From Thermoplasmata archaeon (GTDB taxonomy: Archaea; Thermoplasmatota; E2; UBA202; DSCA01), in NCBI GenBank assembly GCA_021159125.1, contig JAGGSL010000034.1, forward strand, positions 1-10,614: a stretch of DNA of 10,614 nucleotides. The letters run 5' to 3'. Every line of letters begins with the position of its first letter. Positions within the stretch are counted from its first letter, which is position 1. This document shows positions 1 through 9,598 of the stretch, piece after piece. The position numbers and the translations under genes are program-made. The notes below the pieces were generated by a model that worked only from the letters and a program-made list of their open reading frames with translations, had not been told where the DNA came from and did not search any database.

Positions 1-93
1 AAGAAAAAGAAGGTAAAAATCGATGTACCGGACATACGCGAAGTCAAAGCATTCCGTCAGAACCGGGTGGTTGTTGTAGGAGAAGGAGATTAG
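1..93 (+). CDS. C-terminal fragment of an unidentified protein
   Basis: Frame 1 is open from the window edge to a TAG at 91-93 and gives 30 residues, starting KKKKVKIDVPDIREVK and ending VVVVGEGD. The lysine-rich, alternating hydrophobic/charged run looks like the beta-strand end of a soluble protein. I do not recognise the family. Frame 2 closes almost at once. Frame 3 stays open to about 140 but reads as an arginine- and cysteine-rich, unlikely peptide, so frame 1 is preferred. A 155-nt gap with its own TATA box separates it from the tRNA, so it is probably not part of the polymerase operon. Confidence 0.5.
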   Translation, partial: KKKKVKIDVPDIREVKAFRQNRVVVVGEGD

Positions 94-248
94 TTCCCGT
101 GATGCCAATTTGGGATTACCTTTTGCACTATATTAAAAATTAGCTTAGCATGCCTTTCCGCCCGAAGAAAAACCAATGCGAATGCCTTGCAAAAGTATAT
201 ATATAACACCCTCATTAGGGGTAAAGTCATCACGGGGTGTAAAGATAG
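94..248. other. Intergenic region upstream of tRNA-Lys
   Basis: No credible reading frame is seen here. The region holds the tRNA promoter (TATA box at about 191-206). Just downstream is a 6-bp inverted repeat, ACACCC (206-211) with GGGTGT (235-240), which brackets the predicted transcription start. There are also two similar GGGGT-AAAG blocks (217-225 and 234-244). A second A/T-rich stretch lies at about 130-143. No T-run terminator for the upstream gene is visible. Confidence 0.5.
191..206 (+). promoter_or_regulatory. TATA box for tRNA-Lys (possibly also the rpo operon)
   Basis: AAAAGTATATATATAA is a strong archaeal TATA element with an A-rich, BRE-like 5' flank. A start about 25-30 nt downstream (roughly 225-230) would give a pre-tRNA leader of about 20 nt, which RNase P would remove. 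It is the clearest promoter before rpoH, so read-through into the polymerase operon is possible. Confidence 0.6.
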
Positions 249-353
249 GGGCCTGTAGCTCAGCTAGGTAGAGCATCTGGCTTTTAACCAGGTGGCCAGG
301 GGTTCGAAATTTGGCTGGCAATGGGCCACCAATAGAAAATCCCCTCAGGCCCG
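249..353 (+). tRNA. tRNA-Lys (anticodon UUU), interrupted in the T-loop
   Basis: A full cloverleaf can be drawn by hand. Acceptor GGGCCTG (249-255) pairs perfectly with CAGGCCC (346-352), with G353 as discriminator. The D-stem is GCTC/GAGC (258-261/271-274), with GG at 267-268. The anticodon stem is TCTGG/CCAGG (276-280/288-292) around loop CTTTTAA, giving anticodon TTT at 283-285 and hence lysine. The variable loop is TGGCC and the T-stem is AGGGG/CCCCT (298-302/341-345). The T-loop starts TTCGAA but runs 38 nt instead of 7, so about 31 nt must be removed. CCA is not encoded. It lies 48 nt upstream of rpoH with no visible terminator between them. Confidence 0.9.
309..339 (+). other. Putative tRNA intron, non-canonical position 59/60
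   Basis: Removing 31 nt restores a normal 7-nt T-loop, TTCGAAT. The cut can slide by up to three bases (about 306/307 to 308/309) with the same product. The insert folds by itself: TTGG (311-314) pairs with CCAA (329-332), C315 is bulged, TGGC (316-319) pairs with GCCA (325-328), and the loop is 320-324. This suits an archaeal intron removed by the tRNA splicing endonuclease. A strict bulge-helix-bulge with two 3-nt bulges is not obvious, so a relaxed form is likely. Position 59/60 is a known site of non-canonical archaeal tRNA introns. Confidence 0.75.
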
Positions 354-389
354 TATCTACCGAAAAGTTAAAATAGGGAAATATATAAT

Positions 390-394
390 GGAGG
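390..394 (+). promoter_or_regulatory. Shine-Dalgarno site of rpoH
   Basis: GGAGG sits 7 nt before the ATG at 402 and fixes that start. The TATA-like stretches at 368-375 and 379-388 lie too close to the ATG for a transcript that keeps this site, so the leadered mRNA probably starts further upstream. Confidence 0.7.
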
Positions 395-401
395 ATAAAA
401 A

Positions 402-629
402 ATGAATTTCAATATATTGAAGCACGAGCTTGTTCCATACTATAGGATACTTTCTCGAAGTGAAGTAAAGAAGCTGCTTTCTACGTATGGTATAAAAAAG
501 GGAGATTTGCCGAAAATGCTTGTCACAGACCCTGTATCAAGGGCAATAGGAGCTCGTGAAGGGGACATCCGCCTTGTGGTCGGGTCAGATATCGGTAATC
601 TTGGAGATTTAAATTCAGAGGAGAGATAA
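402..629 (+). CDS. rpoH: DNA-directed RNA polymerase subunit H (Rpb5 C-terminal-like)
   Basis: This 75-residue protein is the small assembly subunit of archaeal RNA polymerase, equivalent to the C-terminal domain of eukaryotic Rpb5. The N-terminal two thirds match the family: HELVPYYRILS near residues 8-18, then KKLLSTYGIKKGDLPKMLVTDP and an AIGAREGD segment around residues 49-56. It opens the operon with the family's usual order and length. The oddity is the C-terminus. Family members usually end in an R-x-S-x-TAG...YR-type motif, while this one reads IRLVVGSDIGNLGDLNSEER. That is either real divergence or a late frameshift. The stop lies 2 nt before the rpoB ATG, which supports the frame as given. 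Confidence 0.9.
   Translation: MNFNILKHELVPYYRILSRSEVKKLLSTYGIKKGDLPKMLVTDPVSRAIGAREGDIRLVVGSDIGNLGDLNSEER
618..623 (+). promoter_or_regulatory. Shine-Dalgarno site of rpoB
   Basis: GAGGAG lies 8 nt before the ATG at 632, within the last codons of rpoH. It supports the rpoB start and translational coupling. Confidence 0.6.
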
Positions 630-631
630 AA

Positions 632-3600
632 ATGAGGGAGGTGTTAGATGCCTTTTATAGAGAGCGTACAATAGCAAATCACCACATTGCGTCATACAAC
701 GATTTCCTTGACAGGAGACTGCAGGAAATCATGGACAGCACACGCATAGGTGAGGGAGAAAATCTTGAGAGAGGATATATCCATACAGAGATAGAAGGAT
801 ATAGAATAAAAGTCGGGAAGATAAGAATCGGAAGGCCCATTGTGAGGGAAGCAACTGGAGATGAGCATTTTCTTACGCCGATGGAAGCCAGGCTGAGAGA
901 TTTGACATACGAAGCGCCCGTGTACGTGGAGTTCATCCCCGAGATAAACGGGATACCCTATGAGCCCGAGGAAGTTAGAATTGGCTATCTGCCCATAATG
1001 GTAAAGTCAAAGAAGTGCAACATATCGAGAGAGGTTCTAGAAGAAGAGGCGGGAAGACCCCTTTCTGACGAAGAATACAACAACAAACTGATAGAGATGG
1101 GCGAAGACCCTCTCGACCCCGGAGCGCACTTCATAAGCAATGGAACAGAAAGAGTTCTCATCACCCTTGAAGACCTTGCGCCAAACAGGGTGCTTATAGA
1201 GAAAAACTCAAGATACGGATATGATATAGAAACCGCAAAAGTATTTTCCCAGAAAGAAGGTTACCGCTCGATAATTGTTGTGGAAAAGAAGAAGGACGGA
1301 ATGCTTATGACCACCCTGCCAACAGTTGCAGGGCAGGTTCCGCTCATAATCCTTCTACGCGCACTGGGCATGGACTCGCAGGAAATTTTGGACAATATTG
1401 TTTCATATCCCGAAACAGAAGTCTTCGTGCTTGCCAACATAGAGGCATGCCAGGAAGAATACGGCGTAACAAATGAAGAAGAAGCACTCGAGTATTTTGG
1501 CAAAAAAGTCGCAGGTGGGCAGGCAAAGGAATACAGGCGGGAAAGAGCAATGGCACTCATCGACAGAAATATCCTGCCGCATCTCGGCGGCGAACCAAGC
1601 GACAGAATAAAGAAGGCAATATTTCTTGCGAGAATGGGACAGGCGGTTCTTGAGCTTGCTCTCGGATACAGGGAGGAAGATGATAAAGACCATTATGCAA
1701 ACAAGCGCCTTAAGCTTGCTGGCGATTTGATGGAAGATTTGTTCAGAGTTGCTTTCATCGCATTGTGCAAAGATTTGAAATATCAGCTTGAACGTCTGCA
1801 CGCAAGAGGCAAAAAGCTTGAAAATCTGAAAATAAAGCCGTGCATAAGAACAGATGTTTTTACACAGCGGATTCATCATGCCCTCGCCACAGGAAACTGG
1901 GTCGGCGGTAGAACAGGCGTTTCGCAGCTTCTTGATAGGACATCCAACCTTGCAACAATCAGCCATCTGCGCCGCATTACCTCACCCCTCACACGCTCGC
2001 AGCCTCACTTCGAGGCAAGAGACTTACATTCCACGCACTGGGGCAGACTCTGCCCTAATGAAACACCTGAAGGACCGAACTGCGGTCTTGTGAAGAATCT
2101 CGCGCTGGCGGTAGAGATATCAGAGGGATATCCTGAGGAAAAGGTCAAAGAGGAGCTTCACAAGATGGGGCTAATGGAGGTAAAGAAGGATTTTAAGGGT
2201 GCAAGGGTTTATCTCAACGGAGAGCTTGTCGGAGTGTATCCAGATGGCGCAGAGCTTGCAGATACCATAAGGAAGAGAAGAAGAAAAGGAGAGCTCGACA
2301 TAGAGATAAATGTTTGCTATTATGATGACAGCAGTGATGTATTTATCAACTGCGACCCTGGCAGAGTTAGAAGGCCCCTGTTTGTTGTTGAAAATGGAAA
2401 ACCACTTTTCACTGACGAGCATAGGGAAAAACTGGAGAAAGGAGAACTTTCATGGCACAACCTCATAGAAATGGGGATCGTGGAGTACATTGATACTGAA
2501 GAAGAAGAAAATGCGTATATCGCTTTGACTCCTAAAGATTTAAACAAAGAACATACCCATATGGAAATAGACCTGCTCTGCATTCTTGGCGTGGGCGCAT
2601 CTCTTGTTCCTTACGCAGAGCACAATGCTTCACCCCGTATCACAATGGGAGCAGGAATGGGTAAGCAGTCGCTTGGTTTTGGCTCAGCAAACTACAGAAA
2701 GAGACCTGATACCAGAGGCCATCTAATGCACTACCCGCAGATGCCTATTGTCCAGACGCATTCTTCAAGATACATAAACTTCTCAAGAAGGCCTGCGGGA
2801 CAGAATTTCGTAGTTGCCGTGATATCTTACAAGGGATACAATATGGAAGACGCCCTCATCATGAACAAGGCATCCATAGACAGGGGACTTGCAAGAAGCA
2901 CGTTTTTCAGGGCATACTCTGCAGAGGAGCAACGCTATCCCGGAGGGCAGGAAGACCACTTTGAGATACCCGACCCCGAATGCAGAGGAGTGAGAAGCGA
3001 GGAGGCATACGCCAATTTATCTGAAGACGGAATTATATCCCCCGAAAGCCAGGTGAAGAGCGACGATGTTCTCGTCGGCAAGACATCCCCGCCAAGATTT
3101 TTAGAGGAACCCACAGATATACTTATCCCCCAGAAAAGGAGGGAGACATCTGTCACGGTCAGGCACGGTGAATCCGGAGTTGTTGACACCGTAGTCCTTT
3201 CAGAATCAGTGAACGGCTCTCGCCTTGTCAAAATAAAAGTAAGGGACGAGCGTATACCAGAGCTTGGGGACAAATTTGCCTCAAAACACGGACAGAAAGG
3301 CGTTCTTGGTTTAATTTTGCCTCAGGAAGATATGCCATTTACGGCAGACGGTATAACCCCTGATTTGATAATAAATCCTCATGCCATTCCGAGCAGAATG
3401 ACAGTGGGTCACGTCTTGGAGATGATAGGGGGCAAAGTCGGAGCACTTGAGGGAAGGATAGTCGATGGAACTCCATTCTCTGGAGAGCCGGAAAAAGATT
3501 TAAGGAAAGCGCTTGTCAAAAACGGCTTCAAGCACAATGGAAGAGAAGTGATGTACGACGGCGAAACAGGCAAAATGATAAGTGCAGATATATTTGTGGG

Positions 3601-4000
3601 ATGCATTTATTACCAGAAACTGCACCACATGGTTGCAGGGAAGATGCATGCACGCTCCCGCGGCCCTGTTCAAATACTAACTCGCCAGCCGACTGAAGGC
3701 AGAGCGAGGGACGGCGGACTGAGATTCGGAGAGATGGAAAGAGATTGCCTTATCGGCCATGGAGCATCCATGACAATAAAGGATAGGCTGCTGGAGGAAT
3801 CTGATCTGACAGTACAATATGTATGCGAGAAGTGTGGCCACATTGCCGTAAAGACGCGGAAGGGATTCCTGAAATGCCCCATATGCGGCGACGATGCATC
3901 GATACATCCTGTCGAGATGAGTTATGCCTTCAAATTGCTGCTGGAGGAACTTCAATCGCTGGTAATAGATCCGAAATTGAGGTTGAGTAAACTTGTGTGA
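632..4000 (+). CDS. rpoB: DNA-directed RNA polymerase subunit B (single-chain, second largest)
   Basis: The protein has 1122 residues and forms half of the active-site cleft. It is one chain, not split into B'' and B' as in many methanogens and haloarchaea. Visible landmarks, in order, are the fork-region motif THWGRLCPNETPEGPNCGLV (about 466-485), the hybrid-binding segments SYKGYNMEDALIMNKA (about 731-746), the catalytic-cleft motif GDKFASKHGQKG (879-890) with conserved lysines, and a C-terminal zinc-binding clamp with Cys1065, Cys1068, Cys1082 and Cys1085 (CEKCGH...CPICGD). The length is typical for unsplit archaeal B. It follows rpoH after 2 nt, and its TGA at 3998-4000 lies inside the ribosome-binding site of rpoA1, so the genes are probably translationally coupled. 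No break or missing motif is seen. Confidence 0.98.
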   Translation: MREVLDAFYRERTIANHHIASYNDFLDRRLQEIMDSTRIGEGENLERGYIHTEIEGYRIKVGKIRIGRPIVREATGDEHFLTPMEARLRDLTYEAPVYVEFIPEINGIPYEPEEVRIGYLPIMVKSKKCNISREVLEEEAGRPLSDEEYNNKLIEMGEDPLDPGAHFISNGTERVLITLEDLAPNRVLIEKNSRYGYDIETAKVFSQKEGYRSIIVVEKKKDGMLMTTLPTVAGQVPLIILLRALGMDSQEILDNIVSYPETEVFVLANIEACQEEYGVTNEEEALEYFGKKVAGGQAKEYRRERAMALIDRNILPHLGGEPSDRIKKAIFLARMGQAVLELALGYREEDDKDHYANKRLKLAGDLMEDLFRVAFIALCKDLKYQLERLHARGKKLENLKIKPCIRTDVFTQRIHHALATGNWVGGRTGVSQLLDRTSNLATISHLRRITSPLTRSQPHFEARDLHSTHWGRLCPNETPEGPNCGLVKNLALAVEISEGYPEEKVKEELHKMGLMEVKKDFKGARVYLNGELVGVYPDGAELADTIRKRRRKGELDIEINVCYYDDSSDVFINCDPGRVRRPLFVVENGKPLFTDEHREKLEKGELSWHNLIEMGIVEYIDTEEEENAYIALTPKDLNKEHTHMEIDLLCILGVGASLVPYAEHNASPRITMGAGMGKQSLGFGSANYRKRPDTRGHLMHYPQMPIVQTHSSRYINFSRRPAGQNFVVAVISYKGYNMEDALIMNKASIDRGLARSTFFRAYSAEEQRYPGGQEDHFEIPDPECRGVRSEEAYANLSEDGIISPESQVKSDDVLVGKTSPPRFLEEPTDILIPQKRRETSVTVRHGESGVVDTVVLSESVNGSRLVKIKVRDERIPELGDKFASKHGQKGVLGLILPQEDMPFTADGITPDLIINPHAIPSRMTVGHVLEMIGGKVGALEGRIVDGTPFSGEPEKDLRKALVKNGFKHNGREVMYDGETGKMISADIFVGCIYYQKLHHMVAGKMHARSRGPVQILTRQPTEGRARDGGLRFGEMERDCLIGHGASMTIKDRLLEESDLTVQYVCEKCGHIAVKTRKGFLKCPICGDDASIHPVEMSYAFKLLLEELQSLVIDPKLRLSKLV

Positions 4001-4003
4001 GGT
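3999..4003 (+). promoter_or_regulatory. Shine-Dalgarno site deciding the rpoA1 start
   Basis: GAGGT overlaps the rpoB stop and lies 5 nt before the ATG at 4009. The alternative GTG at 3997, which overlaps the rpoB stop as GTGA, has its nearest GAGG-type site 12 nt away. The ATG is therefore preferred. Confidence 0.65.
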
Positions 4004-4008
4004 ATAAA

Positions 4009-6641
4009 ATGAGAACAAATACGCCGAAAAAAATAGATTCAATTCAATTTGGTTTGCTTTCTCCCGAGAAGATAAGGAAAATGTCAGCCACCCGCATCAT
4101 AACGCCCGATACATATGATGAGGATGGCTTTCCTATCGAGATGGGCCTGATGGATCCACGCCTCGGGGTTATTGAACCGGGTTTGAGGTGCAAGACGTGC
4201 GGACAGCGTGTGGGAAAGGATGGATGTCCGGGCCATTTCGGCCATATAGAGCTTGCCATGCCTGTCATACATGTCGGATATGTAAAAACAATACTTGGCA
4301 TACTGCGCTCCACATGCAGGGGATGCGGCCATATTTTGCTTGATGAAGAACATATGGCAAGACTCGAAAGAAAATACAAAGCCATGGTAAAAAACGGGCA
4401 GTCTACCTTAAATTTTTCAAAAGAGGTGATCGCACTTGCAAGAAAAGCTACCAAATGTCCGTATTGCGGTAGACCCAATCATAATATAGAGCTCGACAAG
4501 CCAACCACCTTCAGGGAAGAAGGGCATAAGATGACACCTGCTGAAGTGAGGGAGTGGCTGGAAAAGGTGAGCGAGGTCGAGGAAGAAAACCTTTACATGT
4601 TTGATATAAATCCGGAGGTTGCACGCCCTGAGTGGATGGTTCTTACAGTGCTTCCCGTCCCGCCTGTGACCACCCGACCGTCAATAACCCTTGAGACAGG
4701 GGAAAGAAGCGAAGATGATTTAACGCACAAGCTTGTCGATATCATAAGAATAAACCAGCGCCTTCAGGAAAACAGGGATGCAGGCGCCCCGCAGCTCATA
4801 GTCGAGGATTTGTGGGAACTCATACAATATCACATCACCACATATTTTGATAACCAGACAGCAGGTATCCCGCCGGCGCGTCACAGAAGCGGCAGAGCGC
4901 TGAAAACTCTCGCCCAGCGTCTCAAAGGCAAGGAAGGGCGTTTCCGCTCAAATTTATCAGGTAAGAGAGTCAATTTTTCTGCGAGAACCGTAATTTCTCC
5001 CGACCCCAACTTGAGCATAAACGAGGTGGGAGTGCCGATAAAAATGGCAAGAGAGCTTACGGTCAAAGTCAGGGTAACGCCATACAACATAGAGGAAGTA
5101 AAGGAACTCGTAAGAAGAGGGCCCTTCCCAGAGCCACCGAAGGGCAAGATATACATACCTGGAGTGAACTATATCACAAGGCCAGACGGGAGAAGGATAA
5201 AGGTAACAGAAGAGAATGCAGAGACAGTTGCAGAAAGAGTCGAGGTCGGAGCGATTGCAGAGCGACAGTTAAATGATGGTGACATTGTGCTTTTCAACAG
5301 GCAGCCGTCTCTCCACAGAATGTCAATGATGGCTCACAAAGTAAGGGTGCTTCCATACAAAACTTTCCGCATGAATCTGGCAGTTTGTCCTCCCTATAAT
5401 GCGGATTTTGACGGAGACGAGATGAATCTTCATGTGCTGCAGTCAGAAGAGGCGAGAGGAGAGGCAGAGGTTCTGATGAAAGTTCAGGAAAACATACTTT
5501 CACCAAGGTTCGGGGGAGCGATAATAGGGGCCATACATGACCACATTACGGGATGTTTCCTTCTCACCCATCATAACAGAGTGTTTGACAAAGACGATGC
5601 TGTGCGTATCCTCTCCGCCATTGATTACAAAGGAGAGATAAATGACAAGATGAGCGGGAAGGAGATATTCAGCAAAATACTGCCCAAAGAGATAAATCTG
5701 GAATACAAAGCCCAATCATGCATAAACTGCGATGAGTGCCTGAAAGAACAATGCCCGTACGACAGCTATGTCGTCATAAAAAATGGTGTGCTCGAAAAGG
5801 GTGTGATAGACGAGAAGAGCATAGGTGCTTTTAAAGGAGTCATTCTTGAATATATTGCAAGAAAATATGGCATGGATGCAGCCCGTGATTTTATAGACAG
5901 GGTCACAAAGCTCGGCATTGCTGCCATAACAACAATAGGGTTCACAACAGGCATAGATGACGAGGATATGCCCGAAGAGGCAAATATTCAGAGAGAAGAG
6001 CAGCTCGCAAAAGCCAGCGAAAAAATAAACCAGTTGATCAAGGCATACAATAACGGCGAGTTGGAGGAAATTCCAGGGAGGAGTCTAGAAGAGACACTTG
6101 AAATGGAAATAATGCGCGTCACAGGAAGGACAAGAGACCAGATGGGAGAAATAGCAGGGCACTACCTTGGTATGGGTAACTCTGCCGTGATAATGGCCCG
6201 TTCCGGTGCCAGGGGCTCCATGCTTAACCTTTCCCAGATGGCAGGATGTGTGGGGCAGCAGGCAGTAAGAGGAGAAAGAATATCCCGTGGTTATATGAAC
6301 AGAACATTGCCTCATTTCAAGAAAGGAGATCTGGGAGCAGAGGCAAGAGGTTTTGTGGCAAGCAATTACAAGAAAGGGCTTACGCCAACAGAATACTTCT
6401 TCCACTCCATGGGTGGCAGAGAGGGTCTCGTGGATACTGCTGTGAGAACATCCCGTTCCGGTTACATGCAGCGCCGTCTGATAAATGCACTTGAAAATCT
6501 AAAAATGGAAGACGACGGGACTGTGAGAACGACCTATGGGGATATAATACAGTTTAATTATGGAGAAGACGGTGTTGACCCTGCCAAGAGCATTCGCGGA
6601 AAGGCAGTTGATATTGATAACATTGTGAGCGAGGTGCTTTA

Positions 6642-6642
<1 letters not shown>
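4009..6642 (+). CDS. rpoA1: DNA-directed RNA polymerase subunit A' (N-terminal part of largest subunit)
   Basis: This chain of 877 residues corresponds to the N-terminal two thirds of eukaryotic Rpb1 and holds the catalytic magnesium site. Two zinc sites are visible in the clamp: Cys61, Cys64, Cys73 with His76 (CKTCG...CPGHFGH), then Cys103, Cys106, Cys150 and Cys153. The catalytic loop is NADFDGDEMN, with Asp466, Asp468 and Asp470 binding magnesium. The bridge-helix region (SMGGREGLVDTAVRTSRSGY) lies at about 800-820. A further four-cysteine cluster, Cys571, Cys574, Cys577 and Cys582, sits before a conserved YVVIKNG segment and could bind zinc or an Fe-S cluster. The ATG at 4009 is chosen over GTG at 3997, four codons upstream, because of ribosome-site spacing. 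The stop overlaps the rpoA2 start by 1 nt (TAATG). Confidence 0.97.
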
Positions 6643-8441
<1,799 letters not shown>

Positions 8442-8442
8442 A

Positions 8443-8718
8443 ATGGACATAACAAAAGAGTTGGGAAGAGTGCTATCTACAGGGAAAGTGTATATGGGCT
8501 TCAAGGAAGCAATGAAGAGAGATGATGCAAAGATGTTCATTGTGTCAAACGACTGCCCTAAAAAGAAGGAAGTCATGAATCTTGCAGGGGATAAACCTGT
8601 GTTCGTTTACAGCGGTGGCAGCCTGGAATTGGGGAGCATATGCAAAAAGCCCTTCAGTATATCTGTCATGGCAATCGTGGATGAAGGCACATCAAATATA
8701 TTGAATATAGGGAAGTAA
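8443..8718 (+). CDS. rpl30e: 50S ribosomal protein L30e
   Basis: This protein of 91 residues belongs to the L7Ae/L30e family, compact proteins that bind kink-turn RNA. Recognisable pieces are LGRVLSTGKVYMGFKEAMK (residues about 6-24), the strand AKMFIVSNDCPKKKE, and the C-terminal SGGSLELGSICKKPFSISVM followed by AIVDEGTSNIL, where the family usually has AIVDPGESxIL. Its place between rpoA2 and nusA is the standard archaeal order. It is slightly shorter than many L30e proteins in the middle segment (CPKKKEVMNLAGDKPVFVYSG region). The rpoA2 stop is 1 nt upstream of the ATG, and its own stop directly abuts the nusA ATG. Expression is therefore tied to the polymerase transcript. Confidence 0.88.
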   Translation: MDITKELGRVLSTGKVYMGFKEAMKRDDAKMFIVSNDCPKKKEVMNLAGDKPVFVYSGGSLELGSICKKPFSISVMAIVDEGTSNILNIGK

Positions 8719-9141
8719 ATGAAGATAACATTATCGCATGAGGAAATGCATTATATTGCGCTTGCAGAGGATGTTACAGGAGCGCCAATTATAGACTGCA
8801 TAGAGATGGAGGATAGAATTACATATATTGTGGAAAAGGGCAAACTTGGAAAGGCAATCGGAAAGAATGCCAAAAACATAAAAACCCTTGAAAAAATGCT
8901 CAGAAAGGAGGTAAAATTTGTTGAGTATGATAAGGATAAAAAATCCTTTATCACAAATTTATTCAAACCCTACAAACTTGATGAAGTGGTGGTGATGGAA
9001 GGAGATGAGGGCACAATCGTAAATGTCACAATAACCCAGGACGATAAGGGCAAAGCTATCGGCAAAAACGGGAGGAACATAAATATATTGAGAGAGATAG
9101 CAAAACGCCATCACGATATTATAAAGTTAAAAATCCTTTAA
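8719..9141 (+). CDS. nusA: NusA-like transcription elongation/termination factor (archaeal KH form)
   Basis: The 140-residue protein consists of two KH domains, as in archaeal NusA, which lacks the bacterial N-terminal polymerase-binding and S1 domains. The two RNA-binding GxxG loops are clear: GKAIGKNAKNI (about 45-54) and GKAIGKNGRNI (about 111-121). In archaea the protein binds RNA; its exact role in elongation or termination is less settled than in bacteria. Length and position after rpl30e are typical. The ATG follows the rpl30e stop with no gap and only a weak AGGGA upstream, so translation probably relies on coupling. Confidence 0.93.
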   Translation: MKITLSHEEMHYIALAEDVTGAPIIDCIEMEDRITYIVEKGKLGKAIGKNAKNIKTLEKMLRKEVKFVEYDKDKKSFITNLFKPYKLDEVVVMEGDEGTIVNVTITQDDKGKAIGKNGRNINILREIAKRHHDIIKLKIL

Positions 9142-9143
9142 GG

Positions 9144-9596
9144 ATGAAATTTCTCTGCGATCAGATGCTCGGCACGCTTGCAAAGTGGTTGCGCATTATT
9201 GGGTATGATACTGCTTATGCGAAGGGAGGAAATGATAATGAAATCATTGTAAAAGCAGATGAAGAGAAAAGAGTTTTGCTTACAAGAGATAAAGAACTTC
9301 ATTCAAGATACAAAAATTCGGTTTTTATAGACAGTACCGAACTTGAAGAGCAGATAAAGAAAGTAATCACCTCACTTAATATTAAAATTAATGAAAAAAA
9401 TTATCTGAGCAGATGCACAGTATGCAACACTCCTGTGATAAAAATAAGCAAAGAGGAAGTGAGGGGAAAGGTGCCGCCGCATGCCTATGAAAACCATGAA
9501 GAATTCCGGATTTGCCCTAACTGCAAACGCATCTACTGGCTCGGCACCCACTGGGAAAACATGAAACAGTTCATAGAAAAATTGAAGGACGAATGA
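9144..9596 (+). CDS. Mut7-C (DUF82) PIN-like RNase-domain protein with zinc ribbon
   Basis: This 150-residue protein matches the archaeal Mut7-C/DUF82 family: an N-terminal PIN-like nuclease fold and a C-terminal zinc ribbon. The start MKFLCDQMLGTLAKWLRIIG is the family signature, with acidic Asp6. VLLTRDK with Asp49 supplies a second likely metal-binding acid. The ribbon has Cys91 and Cys94, then Cys124 and Cys127 (CPNCKRIYWLGTHW). A role as an RNA endonuclease is inferred from the fold; the substrate is unknown. The gene starts 2 nt after nusA, so it belongs to the polymerase transcript, where many archaea have rps12. It converges on the regulator gene with only 2 nt between the stop codons, so the two mRNA 3' ends must overlap. 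Confidence 0.85.
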   Translation: MKFLCDQMLGTLAKWLRIIGYDTAYAKGGNDNEIIVKADEEKRVLLTRDKELHSRYKNSVFIDSTELEEQIKKVITSLNIKINEKNYLSRCTVCNTPVIKISKEEVRGKVPPHAYENHEEFRICPNCKRIYWLGTHWENMKQFIEKLKDE

Positions 9597-9598
9597 AA

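Noticed and set aside
98..104. GTGATGC as a C box of a C/D guide RNA
   Set aside because: The last base departs from the RUGAUGA consensus and no suitable D box (CUGA) follows at the right distance.
120..195. 7-bp inverted repeat CTTTTGC (120-126) and GCAAAAG (189-195)
   Set aside because: The arms are 62 nt apart in A/T-rich intergenic sequence and the second abuts the TATA box. It is likely chance.
1403..1966. 187-codon open frame on the minus strand inside rpoB
   Set aside because: It lies antisense to strongly conserved rpoB sequence. Its translation is rich in Cys, Phe and Leu with no family resemblance, and no promoter or ribosome site is seen.
3997..4008. GTG start for rpoA1 overlapping the rpoB stop
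   Set aside because: It is possible, but the Shine-Dalgarno spacing is poor compared with the ATG at 4009, and the added four residues are not family-like. I kept the ATG, with moderate certainty.
4044..4478. 144-codon minus-strand open frame within rpoA1
   Set aside because: It is the reverse complement of the zinc-binding clamp region of A', and its Pro/Ser-rich content is typical of a shadow frame.
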